A stretch of DNA of 41,198 nucleotides from Pseudomonadota bacterium (GTDB lineage Bacteria; Pseudomonadota; Alphaproteobacteria; Rhizobiales; Xanthobacteraceae). The notes under the pieces were generated by a model. The model was not told the origin of the DNA, did not search any database, and saw only the letters and a program-made list of their open reading frames with translations. The position numbers and the translations under genes are program-made. Shown in pieces: positions 25,778 through 33,710 of the stretch (its first letter is position 1; each line of letters starts with the position of its first letter). The stretch covers positions 1-41,198 of the forward strand of contig JAEWHP010000024.1 in NCBI GenBank assembly GCA_023387735.1. Direction: 5' to 3'.

Positions 25778-27750
25778 CAAGTTCAGCAATGAAGCGGACG
25801 CCGTTCTTCAAGGTCCTGGTCGCCAACCGCGGCGAGATCGCGCTGCGGATCATGCGCACCGCGCGCCGGCTGGGTTATGGCGTGGTCGCCGTATACTCCG
25901 AAGCAGACCGCGATGCCCTGCACGTCCGCGAGGCGGACCAGGCGCTGCGGATCGGGGAAGCGCTGCCCGCGCAGTCATATCTGCGGATCGAGGCGATCAT
26001 CGCGGCCGCCAAGGCCAGCGGCGCCACGGCGGTGCATCCCGGCTATGGCTTCCTCGCCGAGAACGAGGACTTTGCGCAGGCCTGCCGCGACGCCGGGCTT
26101 ATCTTCATCGGCCCTTCGCCGGAAGCGATCCGGGCGATGGGCAACAAGGCCGGCGCCAAGGACATCATGCAGCGCGCGGGCGTGCCGATCGTGCCCGGTT
26201 ATCAGGGCGCGGACCAAGGCGACGCCGTGATGCTGGCGGAAGCGCGCAAGATCGGCTTCCCTGTCATGATCAAGGCGGTTGCCGGCGGCGGCGGGCGCGG
26301 CATGCGGTTGGTGCCGGATGCGGCGGCGTTCCCGGACGCGCTGCGCAGCGCGCGTTCCGAAGCGCAGGGGGCGTTCGGCGATCCCACCGTGATCCTGGAG
26401 CGCGCCATCGTCGATCCCCGGCACATCGAAATCCAGGTGTTCGGCGACCGCTACGGCAACGCCATCCATCTCGGCGAGCGGGACTGCTCGGTGCAGCGGC
26501 GGCATCAGAAGCTGATCGAGGAGGCGCCGTCGCCAAGGGTGACGCCGGGGTTACGGGTCAGCATGGGTGCGGTTGCCGTCGCCGCGGTCAAGTCGATCGG
26601 CTACGAGGGCGCCGGCACGCTGGAATTCCTGCTCGACCAGGACGGCAAGTTCTATTTCATGGAAATGAACACGCGGCTGCAGGTCGAGCATCCGGTGACG
26701 GAAGCTATCACCGGGCTCGACCTTGTCGAACTGCAACTCCGTATCGCCGCCGGTGAACCGCTTGGGCTGAAACAGGAGGACGTCAAGTTCTCCGGCCACG
26801 CGATCGAAGTGCGGCTGTGCTCCGAGGATGCCGGGCACGATTTCATGCCGCAGTCCGGCCGCATGGCGCTGTGGCAGATGCCCGATGGCGTCCGCGTCGA
26901 GCATGCGCTGCAATCCGGATCCGACATCCCGCCGTTCTACGATTCGATGATCGCCAAGGTCATCAGCCATGGCGCCGACCGCAACGAGGCGCGCGGACGC
27001 CTGATCTGCGGACTGGAGCAGACCGCGGCCTTCGGCGTCACCACCAATCAGGGATTCTTGATCTCCTGCCTGCGCCATCCCGGCTTTGCCGCGGGAGAGG
27101 CGACCACGGCGTTCATCGGCAAACACCGCGACGAACTGCTGGCGCCGCGCGCGGACGACAAGGCGGAAGCCGCGCTGGCGGCGCTGCTGCTGTACGTCAC
27201 CAATCCGCATGCGCCGACGTGGCGGAGCGGGCGCAGCCTGGCAGCGACGTTTCCGCTGACGACGCGGATCGATCTCGGCCATGGCGTGCAGGAGGTCGAC
27301 ATCGTGCGCGAGCGCGACGGGGCTTACCTGGTGGGTCCTTCGGGCAGCGAACAGCATTTCGAGATCGATGAACTCGGCGGCGAGACGATCCGCTTCCGCA
27401 CCGACGGCCTGATGGAAACCGCGAAATTCCTCCGCGATGGCGACAGGCTTTTTATCCTGCATCGCGGCATCACGATCGCCGTGCGTGACATGACGCTGGC
27501 AGCGCCGGTTTCGGCCGCGACAACCGGCGGCGACGGCAAGGTGCGCGCGGCCATGAACGGCCGCGTGGTCGCGGTGCTGGTCAAGCCGGGCGAGCAGGTG
27601 ACGCTCGGCCAGCCCGTGATGACGCTCGAGGCGATGAAGATGGAGCACGTCCACACGGCGGGCGTCGCCGGCACGGTGTCGGCCATCGACGTCAGCGAAG
27701 GCGAACAGGTGACGACAGGCAGGATCGTCGTGGAGATCGCGGCGGGGTAG
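25774..27750 (+). CDS. Acyl-CoA carboxylase, biotin carboxylase and biotin carrier (alpha) subunit
   Basis: A 658-residue subunit. The biotin carboxylase part covers about 10-460: VLVANRGEIALRIMRTARRL, the ATP-grasp glycine loop GGGGRGM (about 171-177), and EMNTRLQVEHPVTE. A linking domain follows, and the C-terminal biotinyl domain carries EAMKMEH with Lys622 as the biotin site. It charges biotin with bicarbonate using ATP and hands it to the beta subunit encoded just before, whose stop codon it overlaps by four bases. Length equals that of methylcrotonyl-CoA carboxylase alpha. An in-frame ATG at 25789 is a second possible start. The gene ends against a nested hairpin repeat at 27751-27842 that separates it from the convergent transporter genes. 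Confidence 0.92.
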   Translation: MTSSAMKRTPFFKVLVANRGEIALRIMRTARRLGYGVVAVYSEADRDALHVREADQALRIGEALPAQSYLRIEAIIAAAKASGATAVHPGYGFLAENEDFAQACRDAGLIFIGPSPEAIRAMGNKAGAKDIMQRAGVPIVPGYQGADQGDAVMLAEARKIGFPVMIKAVAGGGGRGMRLVPDAAAFPDALRSARSEAQGAFGDPTVILERAIVDPRHIEIQVFGDRYGNAIHLGERDCSVQRRHQKLIEEAPSPRVTPGLRVSMGAVAVAAVKSIGYEGAGTLEFLLDQDGKFYFMEMNTRLQVEHPVTEAITGLDLVELQLRIAAGEPLGLKQEDVKFSGHAIEVRLCSEDAGHDFMPQSGRMALWQMPDGVRVEHALQSGSDIPPFYDSMIAKVISHGADRNEARGRLICGLEQTAAFGVTTNQGFLISCLRHPGFAAGEATTAFIGKHRDELLAPRADDKAEAALAALLLYVTNPHAPTWRSGRSLAATFPLTTRIDLGHGVQEVDIVRERDGAYLVGPSGSEQHFEIDELGGETIRFRTDGLMETAKFLRDGDRLFILHRGITIAVRDMTLAAPVSAATTGGDGKVRAAMNGRVVAVLVKPGEQVTLGQPVMTLEAMKMEHVHTAGVAGTVSAIDVSEGEQVTTGRIVVEIAAG

Positions 27751-27842
27751 TTCGTAGGGTGGGCAAAGGAGCCTAGCGACGTGCCCACCATTCTTGCCGT
27801 GCCGGAGATGGTGGGCACGCTGCGCTTTGCCCACCCTACGAA
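27751..27842. repeat. Nested inverted repeat (family C) between convergent genes, likely two-way terminator
   Basis: TTCGTAGGGTGGGCAAAG (27751-27768) pairs perfectly with CTTTGCCCACCCTACGAA (27825-27842), and inside it GTGCCCACCAT (27781-27791) pairs with ATGGTGGGCAC (27808-27818). It fills the whole gap between the stop of the carboxylase alpha gene and the stop of the transporter ATPase. No long T-run follows, so any termination would be atypical. A half copy lies at 20-51. Confidence 0.85.
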
Positions 27843-27844
27843 TG

Positions 27845-28837
27845 CTACTCGCTCCGCCCCGTTCCTTCGTTCAGCCAGCACGCCACCTGGTGCTGCGACC
27901 CCGCATCCGCCAGCACCGGCCGGTCCACCTTGCAGCGGTCCATGACGTAGCGGCAGCGGGTGTGGAAGGCGCAGCCGGAGGGCGGGTTGATCGGGCTCGG
28001 AACGTCGCCGTCGATCATCGGCGCCAGCTTCTTCGCCTTGGGATCGGCAATCGGAACCGACGCCAGCAACGCCTGCGTATAGGGGTGGCGGGGATTAGCG
28101 AACAGTTCGGTCTTGTCGGCGATCTCCACGATCCGCCCGAGATACATCACGGCGACGCGGTGACTGATATGGGCGACGACCGCGAGATCGTGGGCGATGA
28201 ACAGATACGAGAAATCGTTCTTGCGCTGCAGGTCGATCAGCAAATTGATCACCTGCGCCTGGATCGAGACGTCGAGCGCCGATACCGGCTCGTCGCAGAC
28301 GATCAGGCTGGGGCCGAGCGACAGCGCGCGTGCGATGCAGATGCGCTGCCGCTGTCCGCCGGAGAATTGATGCGGATAGTTCTTCATCTGGTCGGGCCGC
28401 AGCCCAACCTGCGCGAACAGTTCGGCGACCCGCTCCTGCTGGGCCTTGCCGGTTGCGAGGCCGTGCACCGCGAGCGGCTCGCCGACGATGTCGCCCGCGG
28501 TCATGCGCGGATTGAGCGAGGCGAACGGGTCCTGGAACACGATCTGCATCGAACGGCGATGCGGCCGCATCTCGGCCTTGCTCAGGCCGACGATGTCAGT
28601 GCCGTTCATCTTGATGGCGCCGCTGGATGGTTCCACCAGGCGGAGCACGCTGCGCGCCACCGTCGACTTTCCGCAACCGGATTCGCCGACCAGCCCGAGG
28701 GTTTCGCCCTTCGCGACTGAAAAGCTGACGCCGTCGACGGCGTGCACGGTGCCGACGCGACGCCGCAGCACGCCGCCGCGCACCGCGTAATGTTTGACGA
28801 GGTCGTTGACCTCGAGCAGGGGACGTTGATCGGTCAT
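27845..28837 (-). CDS. Dipeptide/oligopeptide-type ABC transporter ATPase (OppF/DppF-like)
   Basis: A 330-residue ATPase with Walker A GESGCGKST, signature SGGQRQRI, Walker B LIVCDEPVSALD, and the C-terminal oligopeptide extension with a Cys-rich pattern (PPSGCAFHTRCRY) that is typical of this class and may hold an iron-sulfur cluster. The ATG at 28837 overlaps the stop of the partner ATPase (ATGA). It is the last gene of the transporter set and pairs with the ATPase at 28834-29847 to power import. Continuations upstream of 28837 in the same frame are antisense-like and belong to the neighbouring gene. Confidence 0.93.
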   Translation of the reverse strand: MTDQRPLLEVNDLVKHYAVRGGVLRRRVGTVHAVDGVSFSVAKGETLGLVGESGCGKSTVARSVLRLVEPSSGAIKMNGTDIVGLSKAEMRPHRRSMQIVFQDPFASLNPRMTAGDIVGEPLAVHGLATGKAQQERVAELFAQVGLRPDQMKNYPHQFSGGQRQRICIARALSLGPSLIVCDEPVSALDVSIQAQVINLLIDLQRKNDFSYLFIAHDLAVVAHISHRVAVMYLGRIVEIADKTELFANPRHPYTQALLASVPIADPKAKKLAPMIDGDVPSPINPPSGCAFHTRCRYVMDRCKVDRPVLADAGSQHQVACWLNEGTGRSE

Positions 28838-29847
28838 GGCGTGGCCACCGCTTCCGCCGCGCGCCAGCAGGCGGCCGAATGCTGGCCGGCGAACTCCTGC
28901 AGCGGCGGATATTCGGCGCGGCAGCGGTCGATGGCGAGGCTGCAGCGCGGTGCAAAGGCGCAGCCGGGCGGCAGGTTTGTCAGCGACGGCACCATGCCGG
29001 GAATCTCGTTCAGCCGCGCGTCGGTCTTGGCGCCAAACGAAATCACCGCCGGCATCGAGGCCATCAGTCCTCTTGTGTAGGGATGCATCGGGCGCTCGAA
29101 CAGGTCCTCGACGGTGGCTTCCTCGACCTTCTTGCCGGCATACATCACGATGACGCGCTGCGCGGTCTGCGCCACCACGCCGAGATCGTGCGTGATCAGG
29201 ACCAGTCCGGTTCCGAGCGTCTTCTGCAGATCGACGATCAGCGCCAGGATCTGCGCCTGGATGGTGACGTCGAGCGCCGTGGTCGGTTCGTCGGCGATCA
29301 GGAGCGTCGGCCGGCACGCCAGCGCCATCGCGATCATCGCGCGCTGGCGCATGCCGCCGGAGAGCTGGTGCGGGTATTCCTGCGCCCGGCGTTCAGGTTC
29401 GGGGATGCGGACAAGGCGCAGCATCTCGACCGCCTTCGCCCATGCCTGCTTTGACGTGACGTCCTGGTGCAGGCGAAGCACTTCGGTGATCTGGTCGCCG
29501 ATCCGCATCACGGGATTGAGCGAGGTCATCGGCTCCTGAAAAATCATCGAGATCCGGTTGCCCCGGATCTTGCGCATCTCGGCCTCATCGAGGCCGAGCA
29601 GGTCCGTACCCTCCAGCGTCACGGAGCCGCCGACGATCCGGCCGGGTGGATCCGGCACCAGCCGCATGACAGATAGCGCGGTCACGCTCTTGCCGCAGCC
29701 GGACTCACCGACGATCGCCAGGGTCTCGCCACGACGCACCGTGAACGACACGTCGTCGACCGCGCGAAACAGGCCGGAGTTGGTGAAGAACACCGTCTGC
29801 AGGTTCTTCACGTCGAGAACCGTCTCTTCCTTTCTTACTTCGCTCAT
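28834..29847 (-). CDS. Dipeptide/oligopeptide-type ABC transporter ATPase (OppD/DppD-like)
   Basis: A 337-residue ATPase. Walker A is GESGCGKSV, the signature is LSGGMRQRAMIAMALA, Walker B is LLIADEPTTALD, and the C-terminal motif LPPGCAFAPRCSLAIDRC is typical of the OppD side. The start ATG at 29847 overlaps the stop of the OppC-type permease by one base (TGATG), and its own stop overlaps the OppF start by four. Such tight packing indicates one transcript with coupled translation. Confidence 0.93.
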   Translation of the reverse strand: MSEVRKEETVLDVKNLQTVFFTNSGLFRAVDDVSFTVRRGETLAIVGESGCGKSVTALSVMRLVPDPPGRIVGGSVTLEGTDLLGLDEAEMRKIRGNRISMIFQEPMTSLNPVMRIGDQITEVLRLHQDVTSKQAWAKAVEMLRLVRIPEPERRAQEYPHQLSGGMRQRAMIAMALACRPTLLIADEPTTALDVTIQAQILALIVDLQKTLGTGLVLITHDLGVVAQTAQRVIVMYAGKKVEEATVEDLFERPMHPYTRGLMASMPAVISFGAKTDARLNEIPGMVPSLTNLPPGCAFAPRCSLAIDRCRAEYPPLQEFAGQHSAACWRAAEAVATP

Positions 29848-30740
29848 CAGCCGCGCTGCCTCGGGTCGAGGATATCGCGGAGCGCGTCGCCGAACAGATT
29901 GGTGCCGAACACCGCAAGGCTGATCGCAATCCCCGGGAAGATCACGAGCCACGGCGCGGTGCGGACATATTCCGCGGCCGATTCCGACAGCATCCGCCCC
30001 CAGGAAGGATAGGGCTCGGGAATGCCGAGGCCGAGGAACGACAGCGAGGCTTCGGTGAGAATGGTGGAGCCGAGCTGCGCGGTGGCGAGCACGATCAGCG
30101 GCGCCAGCGTATTGGGCAGAACGTGGCGGAAAGCAATGCGGTATTCGCTCATGCCGATCGACTTGGCAGCCTCGACGAACGGCTGCTCGCGCAGCGCCAG
30201 CGTATTGGCGCGGATCACGCGGGCAACCGTCGGGATCAGCGGAATGGCGATCGCGATGATCACGTTCGGCAGCGACGGGCCGAGCGCCGCCGTCATCACC
30301 AGCGCCAGCACCAGCAGCGGCAGGGCCTGCAGGATATCCGTGATGCGCTGGAACAGCAGGTCGACCCAGCCCGACAGATAGCCGGACGCAAGACCCACCA
30401 GCACGCCGATCGATGACCCCAGCAACGTCGCGCCGATGCCCACGGCGAGCGAAATCCGCGCGCCGTGGACGATCCGGCTCCAGACGTCGCGGCCGAACGA
30501 ATCCGTGCCCATCCAGTGCTGCATGCTCGGCGCGGCAAGCCGGTGCGCGGAATCGACGCTGAGCGGGTCGTAGCGGCAGATCAGGTCGGCCGAGATCGCC
30601 ATCCAGACGAACAGCACCATGATGATGAGGCCGAACGTGCCGAGCAGGTAACGCTGCGCCAGGAATGCCAGCCGGCGCCAGCCGTGCCTGGAATGGGCCC
30701 CGGCCCGCCGCAATTCGGTATCGAAGTTGATCGTGGTCAA
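29847..30740 (-). CDS. Dipeptide/oligopeptide-type ABC transporter permease (OppC/DppC-like)
   Basis: A 297-residue inner-membrane permease. An N-terminal membrane helix (about 25-50) is followed by a soluble loop with HWMGTDSFGRDVWSRIVHGA, the family hallmark, then five further helices and the ATPase-contact loop EAAKSIGMSEYRIAFRHVLP. The start codon is TTG at 30740, with AGGAG overlapping the stop of the upstream permease gene; no ATG lies near enough to replace it. It pairs with the OppB-type protein to form the membrane pore. Confidence 0.92.
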   Translation of the reverse strand: MTTINFDTELRRAGAHSRHGWRRLAFLAQRYLLGTFGLIIMVLFVWMAISADLICRYDPLSVDSAHRLAAPSMQHWMGTDSFGRDVWSRIVHGARISLAVGIGATLLGSSIGVLVGLASGYLSGWVDLLFQRITDILQALPLLVLALVMTAALGPSLPNVIIAIAIPLIPTVARVIRANTLALREQPFVEAAKSIGMSEYRIAFRHVLPNTLAPLIVLATAQLGSTILTEASLSFLGLGIPEPYPSWGRMLSESAAEYVRTAPWLVIFPGIAISLAVFGTNLFGDALRDILDPRQRG

Positions 30741-30751
30741 ACGGCTGGCTC

Positions 30752-31699
30752 CTAGTCCGTGTAGCGGATGCGCGGATCGATCGCGGCGTAAAGCATGTCG
30801 ACGGTGAAGTTCGCGACCACCACGACGACGGCGATCAGCATCACGAGATTCTGGACGATCGGATAGTCGCGCCAGCGCAGCGCCTCGACCAGGAAGCGGG
30901 CGACGCCGGGAATGTTGAACACGGTCTCGGTGACGATCAGCCCGCCGATCAGGAACGCCGCCTCGATACCGATCACGGTGATGACCGGAAGGATGGCGTT
31001 CTTCAGCGCGTGGCGGTAGTTGACCGATGATTCCGACGCGCCCTTGGCGCGCGCCGTGCGGATGTAGTCCTGCCGCAGGATCTCGAGCATCGATGAGCGC
31101 GTGATGCGCATCGTCAGTGCCGCGCTGCGGAAGCCGACCGCCATGGCAGGTACCGCATAGATCGCGAACGCCTCGGTCCAGGTCTTTGGATTGGGCGTGT
31201 AGATCGGCATGGCTCCGAACAGCGACACCGATGCCATCAGGATCAACAGCCCGAGCCAGAATGACGGCAGCGACAGCCCGCTCAGGCTGACGACGCGCAA
31301 GGTGTAATCCAGCCGCGAGCCCTGATGCACGGCGCTGATGACCCCCAAGGGGATGCCGATCGAGGCAGAGAACAGCAACGCGAGGGCTGCCAGCCGGGCC
31401 GTGATCGGAATCCGCGGCAGGATCTCGTCCAGCGCCGGCTTTTCCGACACGTAGGAATAGCCGAGATCGCCGCGCAGCAGCCCGCTGATCCAGTTCAGGT
31501 ACTGCTGGTAGATCGGCAGGTTGAGGCCAAGTTCCTTTTCGAGGTTGGCCTTGTCGGTGGGATCGACGAAGCCTGCAGCGTCGAACAGGATATCGACGAT
31601 GTTTCCGGGAACGACGCGCAGCAGCACGAAAATGATGATCGAGATCCCGACCAGGGTCACGAGCATCAATACGAGGCGTCGCACGATGTAAGCAAACAC
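30752..31699 (-). CDS. Dipeptide/oligopeptide-type ABC transporter permease (OppB/DppB-like)
   Basis: A 315-residue permease starting FAYIVRRLVLMLVTLVGISI, the typical OppB beginning, with six membrane helices and the contact loop YIRTARAKGASESSVNYRHA (about residues 212-231). The start is GTG at 31699 with GGGAG nine bases before it. Eleven bases separate its stop from the OppC-type start. A 27-base hairpin lies upstream, between it and the binding-protein gene. Confidence 0.92.
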   Translation of the reverse strand: MFAYIVRRLVLMLVTLVGISIIIFVLLRVVPGNIVDILFDAAGFVDPTDKANLEKELGLNLPIYQQYLNWISGLLRGDLGYSYVSEKPALDEILPRIPITARLAALALLFSASIGIPLGVISAVHQGSRLDYTLRVVSLSGLSLPSFWLGLLILMASVSLFGAMPIYTPNPKTWTEAFAIYAVPAMAVGFRSAALTMRITRSSMLEILRQDYIRTARAKGASESSVNYRHALKNAILPVITVIGIEAAFLIGGLIVTETVFNIPGVARFLVEALRWRDYPIVQNLVMLIAVVVVVANFTVDMLYAAIDPRIRYTD

Positions 31700-31728
31700 C
31701 CTGTGCTCTCCCTGACCGGCCGTTAGAA

Positions 31729-31755
31729 CCCGGTTCTGACTGAGTCAGAACCGGG
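31729..31755. terminator. Strong stem-loop between the binding-protein gene and the permease genes
   Basis: CCCGGTTCTGACT pairs perfectly with AGTCAGAACCGGG around one central base. In the minus-strand transcript it lies after the binding-protein stop and 30 bases before the permease start. No T-run follows in that direction. A similar place in other importer operons holds RNA stems that protect the binding-protein message and lower downstream expression; the same role is inferred here. It may also be a dispersed repeat. Confidence 0.55.
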
Positions 31756-31835
31756 CCGCCGCATTTTGTTTTGACGCGTTTTCTTCACAGAAACCGGTGT
31801 CTACCTTGCCTGAAAACGCCCGGCTGCGGCTGGAC

Positions 31836-33431
31836 CTACTTGTCCATCCAGACGTCTTCGTAGCGGAAGCCGTTATAGGAGCTGTTCACCATGATGGTGA
31901 CGCCCTTGACATAGGGCTGCCAGCAGGAGCCCGACCGGCTGTGGAAAATGATCGGACGGGCGACGTCTTCCTGAAGCTTCTTGTCGATTTCCCAGACCAG
32001 CTTCTTGCGCTTGGCGGTGTCCTTCTCCATCGATTGCTGGTCGAACAGCTTCTCGATTTCCTTGTTGCAGTAGTTGGTGTAGTTCCGCTCCGATCCGCAG
32101 GCGTAGTTCTCGTAGAACGACTGATCGGGATCGTCGACGGCGTTGCCGGTGAGGTTGAGCCCGAGCGAGTAGTCCTTGCGGGCCACCTTCGGGAACCACT
32201 GTGCGGTATCGACGACGTCAAGCTCGCCGTCGATGTAGATGTTCTTGATCTGGTCGATCAGGATGACGGCGGGATCGCGGTAGATCGGGATGTTGCGCGT
32301 CGAGATCTTGACGGCGAGACGCTTGTCCGGGCCGTAACCGGCCTTCTGCATCAGCTTGCGCGCTTCTTCCCGGTTGGCGTTGATATCGGGTCCGTATCCC
32401 GGGATGGTTTCCAGCATCTCCTTCGGCATCGACCACAGGCCCCCTGGCGCCGGCAGCATGGTGCCGCCGATATCGGCCTGTCCTTCGAACATGATCGAAA
32501 CGAAGGCCTTGCGGTCCAATGCCAGTGCCAGTGCGCGACGGATGTCGAGGTTGTCGAACGGCGGAGCGGACGAATTGACGATGATGTTGGTGGATACGTT
32601 GTTTGGCTCCACCACGCACACCGCGCTGGGCGCCTGCGCTTTCACTTCCTTGAGCAGCGGTATGGATACTTCGGTCGGGAAGGTCATGTCGAACTTGCCG
32701 GAGACGAAGCCGAGAATCGCTGTCGAACGGTTCGTAATGATGGTGAACTCGATACCGTCGAGATGCGGCAGGCCCTTCTTGAAGTAGTCGGGGTTCTTGG
32801 CGAGCTTGATCGATTCGTTCGCCTTGAACTCGACGAACTTGAACGGGCCGGTGCCGACCGGCTTGGTGCGCATCTCGGCCGGCGAGACGTGGCACGGATA
32901 GACCGGCGTGTAGCCCGAGGCAAGCAGCGACAGCAGCGCGGGCTGCGGCCGCTTGAGGTCGAACGACGCTTCGAAGTCGCCGTTGACGGTCACGTCATTG
33001 ACCTGGTCGTACCAGGACTTGCGCGGGTTCTGGCGGAACTTCTGCTGCGACTTGCCCATCAGCATGTCGAAGGTGCACTTGACGTCGGCGGACGTGAACG
33101 GCTTGCCGTCATGCCATTTGACGCCCTGCTTCAGCTTGAAGGTGAGCTTCTTGCCGTCGCCGCTCCAGGCCCAGCTTTCGGCGAGGTCTGGCACGATCGA
33201 ATCCACGCTGTTCTGCGCCACGTCCTGCTTGAACATGACGAGGTTGTTGAACACGGGCATGAAGGGAACGTTGACCGAATAGGTCGCGCCTTCATGGATC
33301 GAGGCGCTGCCCGGGCTGTCCCGGTGATACATCTTCAGGATGCCGCCCTGCTTCGGCTCCGCCGCCGATGCACCCTCGTAAGCCGGCAGCAACAACAAGG
33401 CTGCAACGGCAAGCGCTTGCACGCTCCGCAT
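31836..33431 (-). CDS. ABC transporter substrate-binding protein, family 5 (peptide/nickel/other)
   Basis: A 531-residue periplasmic protein with a signal peptide cleaved near ASA|AEP (about residue 23) and the family 5 pattern: GGILKMYHRDSPG, PDLAESWAWSGDGKKLTFKL, GVKWHDGKPFTSADV (about 106-120) and later RRALALALDRKAF. Family 5 proteins bind peptides, nickel, sugars, opines and other solutes. GGAGGGG precedes the ATG at 33431, and a promoter-like sequence lies at 33478-33505. It heads the importer genes. The catabolic neighbours make a non-peptide ligand possible, but the pocket cannot be read from sequence alone. Confidence 0.93.
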   Translation of the reverse strand: MRSVQALAVAALLLLPAYEGASAAEPKQGGILKMYHRDSPGSASIHEGATYSVNVPFMPVFNNLVMFKQDVAQNSVDSIVPDLAESWAWSGDGKKLTFKLKQGVKWHDGKPFTSADVKCTFDMLMGKSQQKFRQNPRKSWYDQVNDVTVNGDFEASFDLKRPQPALLSLLASGYTPVYPCHVSPAEMRTKPVGTGPFKFVEFKANESIKLAKNPDYFKKGLPHLDGIEFTIITNRSTAILGFVSGKFDMTFPTEVSIPLLKEVKAQAPSAVCVVEPNNVSTNIIVNSSAPPFDNLDIRRALALALDRKAFVSIMFEGQADIGGTMLPAPGGLWSMPKEMLETIPGYGPDINANREEARKLMQKAGYGPDKRLAVKISTRNIPIYRDPAVILIDQIKNIYIDGELDVVDTAQWFPKVARKDYSLGLNLTGNAVDDPDQSFYENYACGSERNYTNYCNKEIEKLFDQQSMEKDTAKRKKLVWEIDKKLQEDVARPIIFHSRSGSCWQPYVKGVTIMVNSSYNGFRYEDVWMDK

Positions 33432-33477
33432 GGTCCCCTCCAAGTTAACTCGGTCTCGATCTGGCCGATTGCGCCGG

Positions 33478-33505
33478 ACGATAGCATGACGACGCGTCCC
33501 CGCAA
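33478..33505 (-). promoter_or_regulatory. Candidate sigma-70 promoter for the importer genes
   Basis: On the minus strand TTGCGG (33505-33500), 16 bases, TATCGT (33483-33478). Transcription would start near 33471, 40 bases before the ATG at 33431. This would let the importer be expressed apart from the ligase and dehydrogenase upstream. Confidence 0.35.
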
Positions 33506-33710
33506 CCAGCCAAGCCGAAACAGAAATTGGCAATTCGAACTAAGAGCCCGTGAAAAGTCCGCGGGGCGGAACTGGGGGCGGTTCTGTCACGATGTGAAAG
33601 AAATCCGCAACTCGGTTGCAGCGCGGTCGTGGCGCGGCGTTCCTCAGGAAGTCCCCGCGCGATGATGCAGTGCACCACCGCGTCCAGCGCTACGTCGCCG
33701 ATCCCGCGTT

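Noticed and set aside
31797..33665. Plus-strand open frame of 622 codons opposite the family 5 binding protein
   Set aside because: The minus strand encodes a protein with signal peptide and clear family motifs, and the plus-strand product has biased, motif-free composition.
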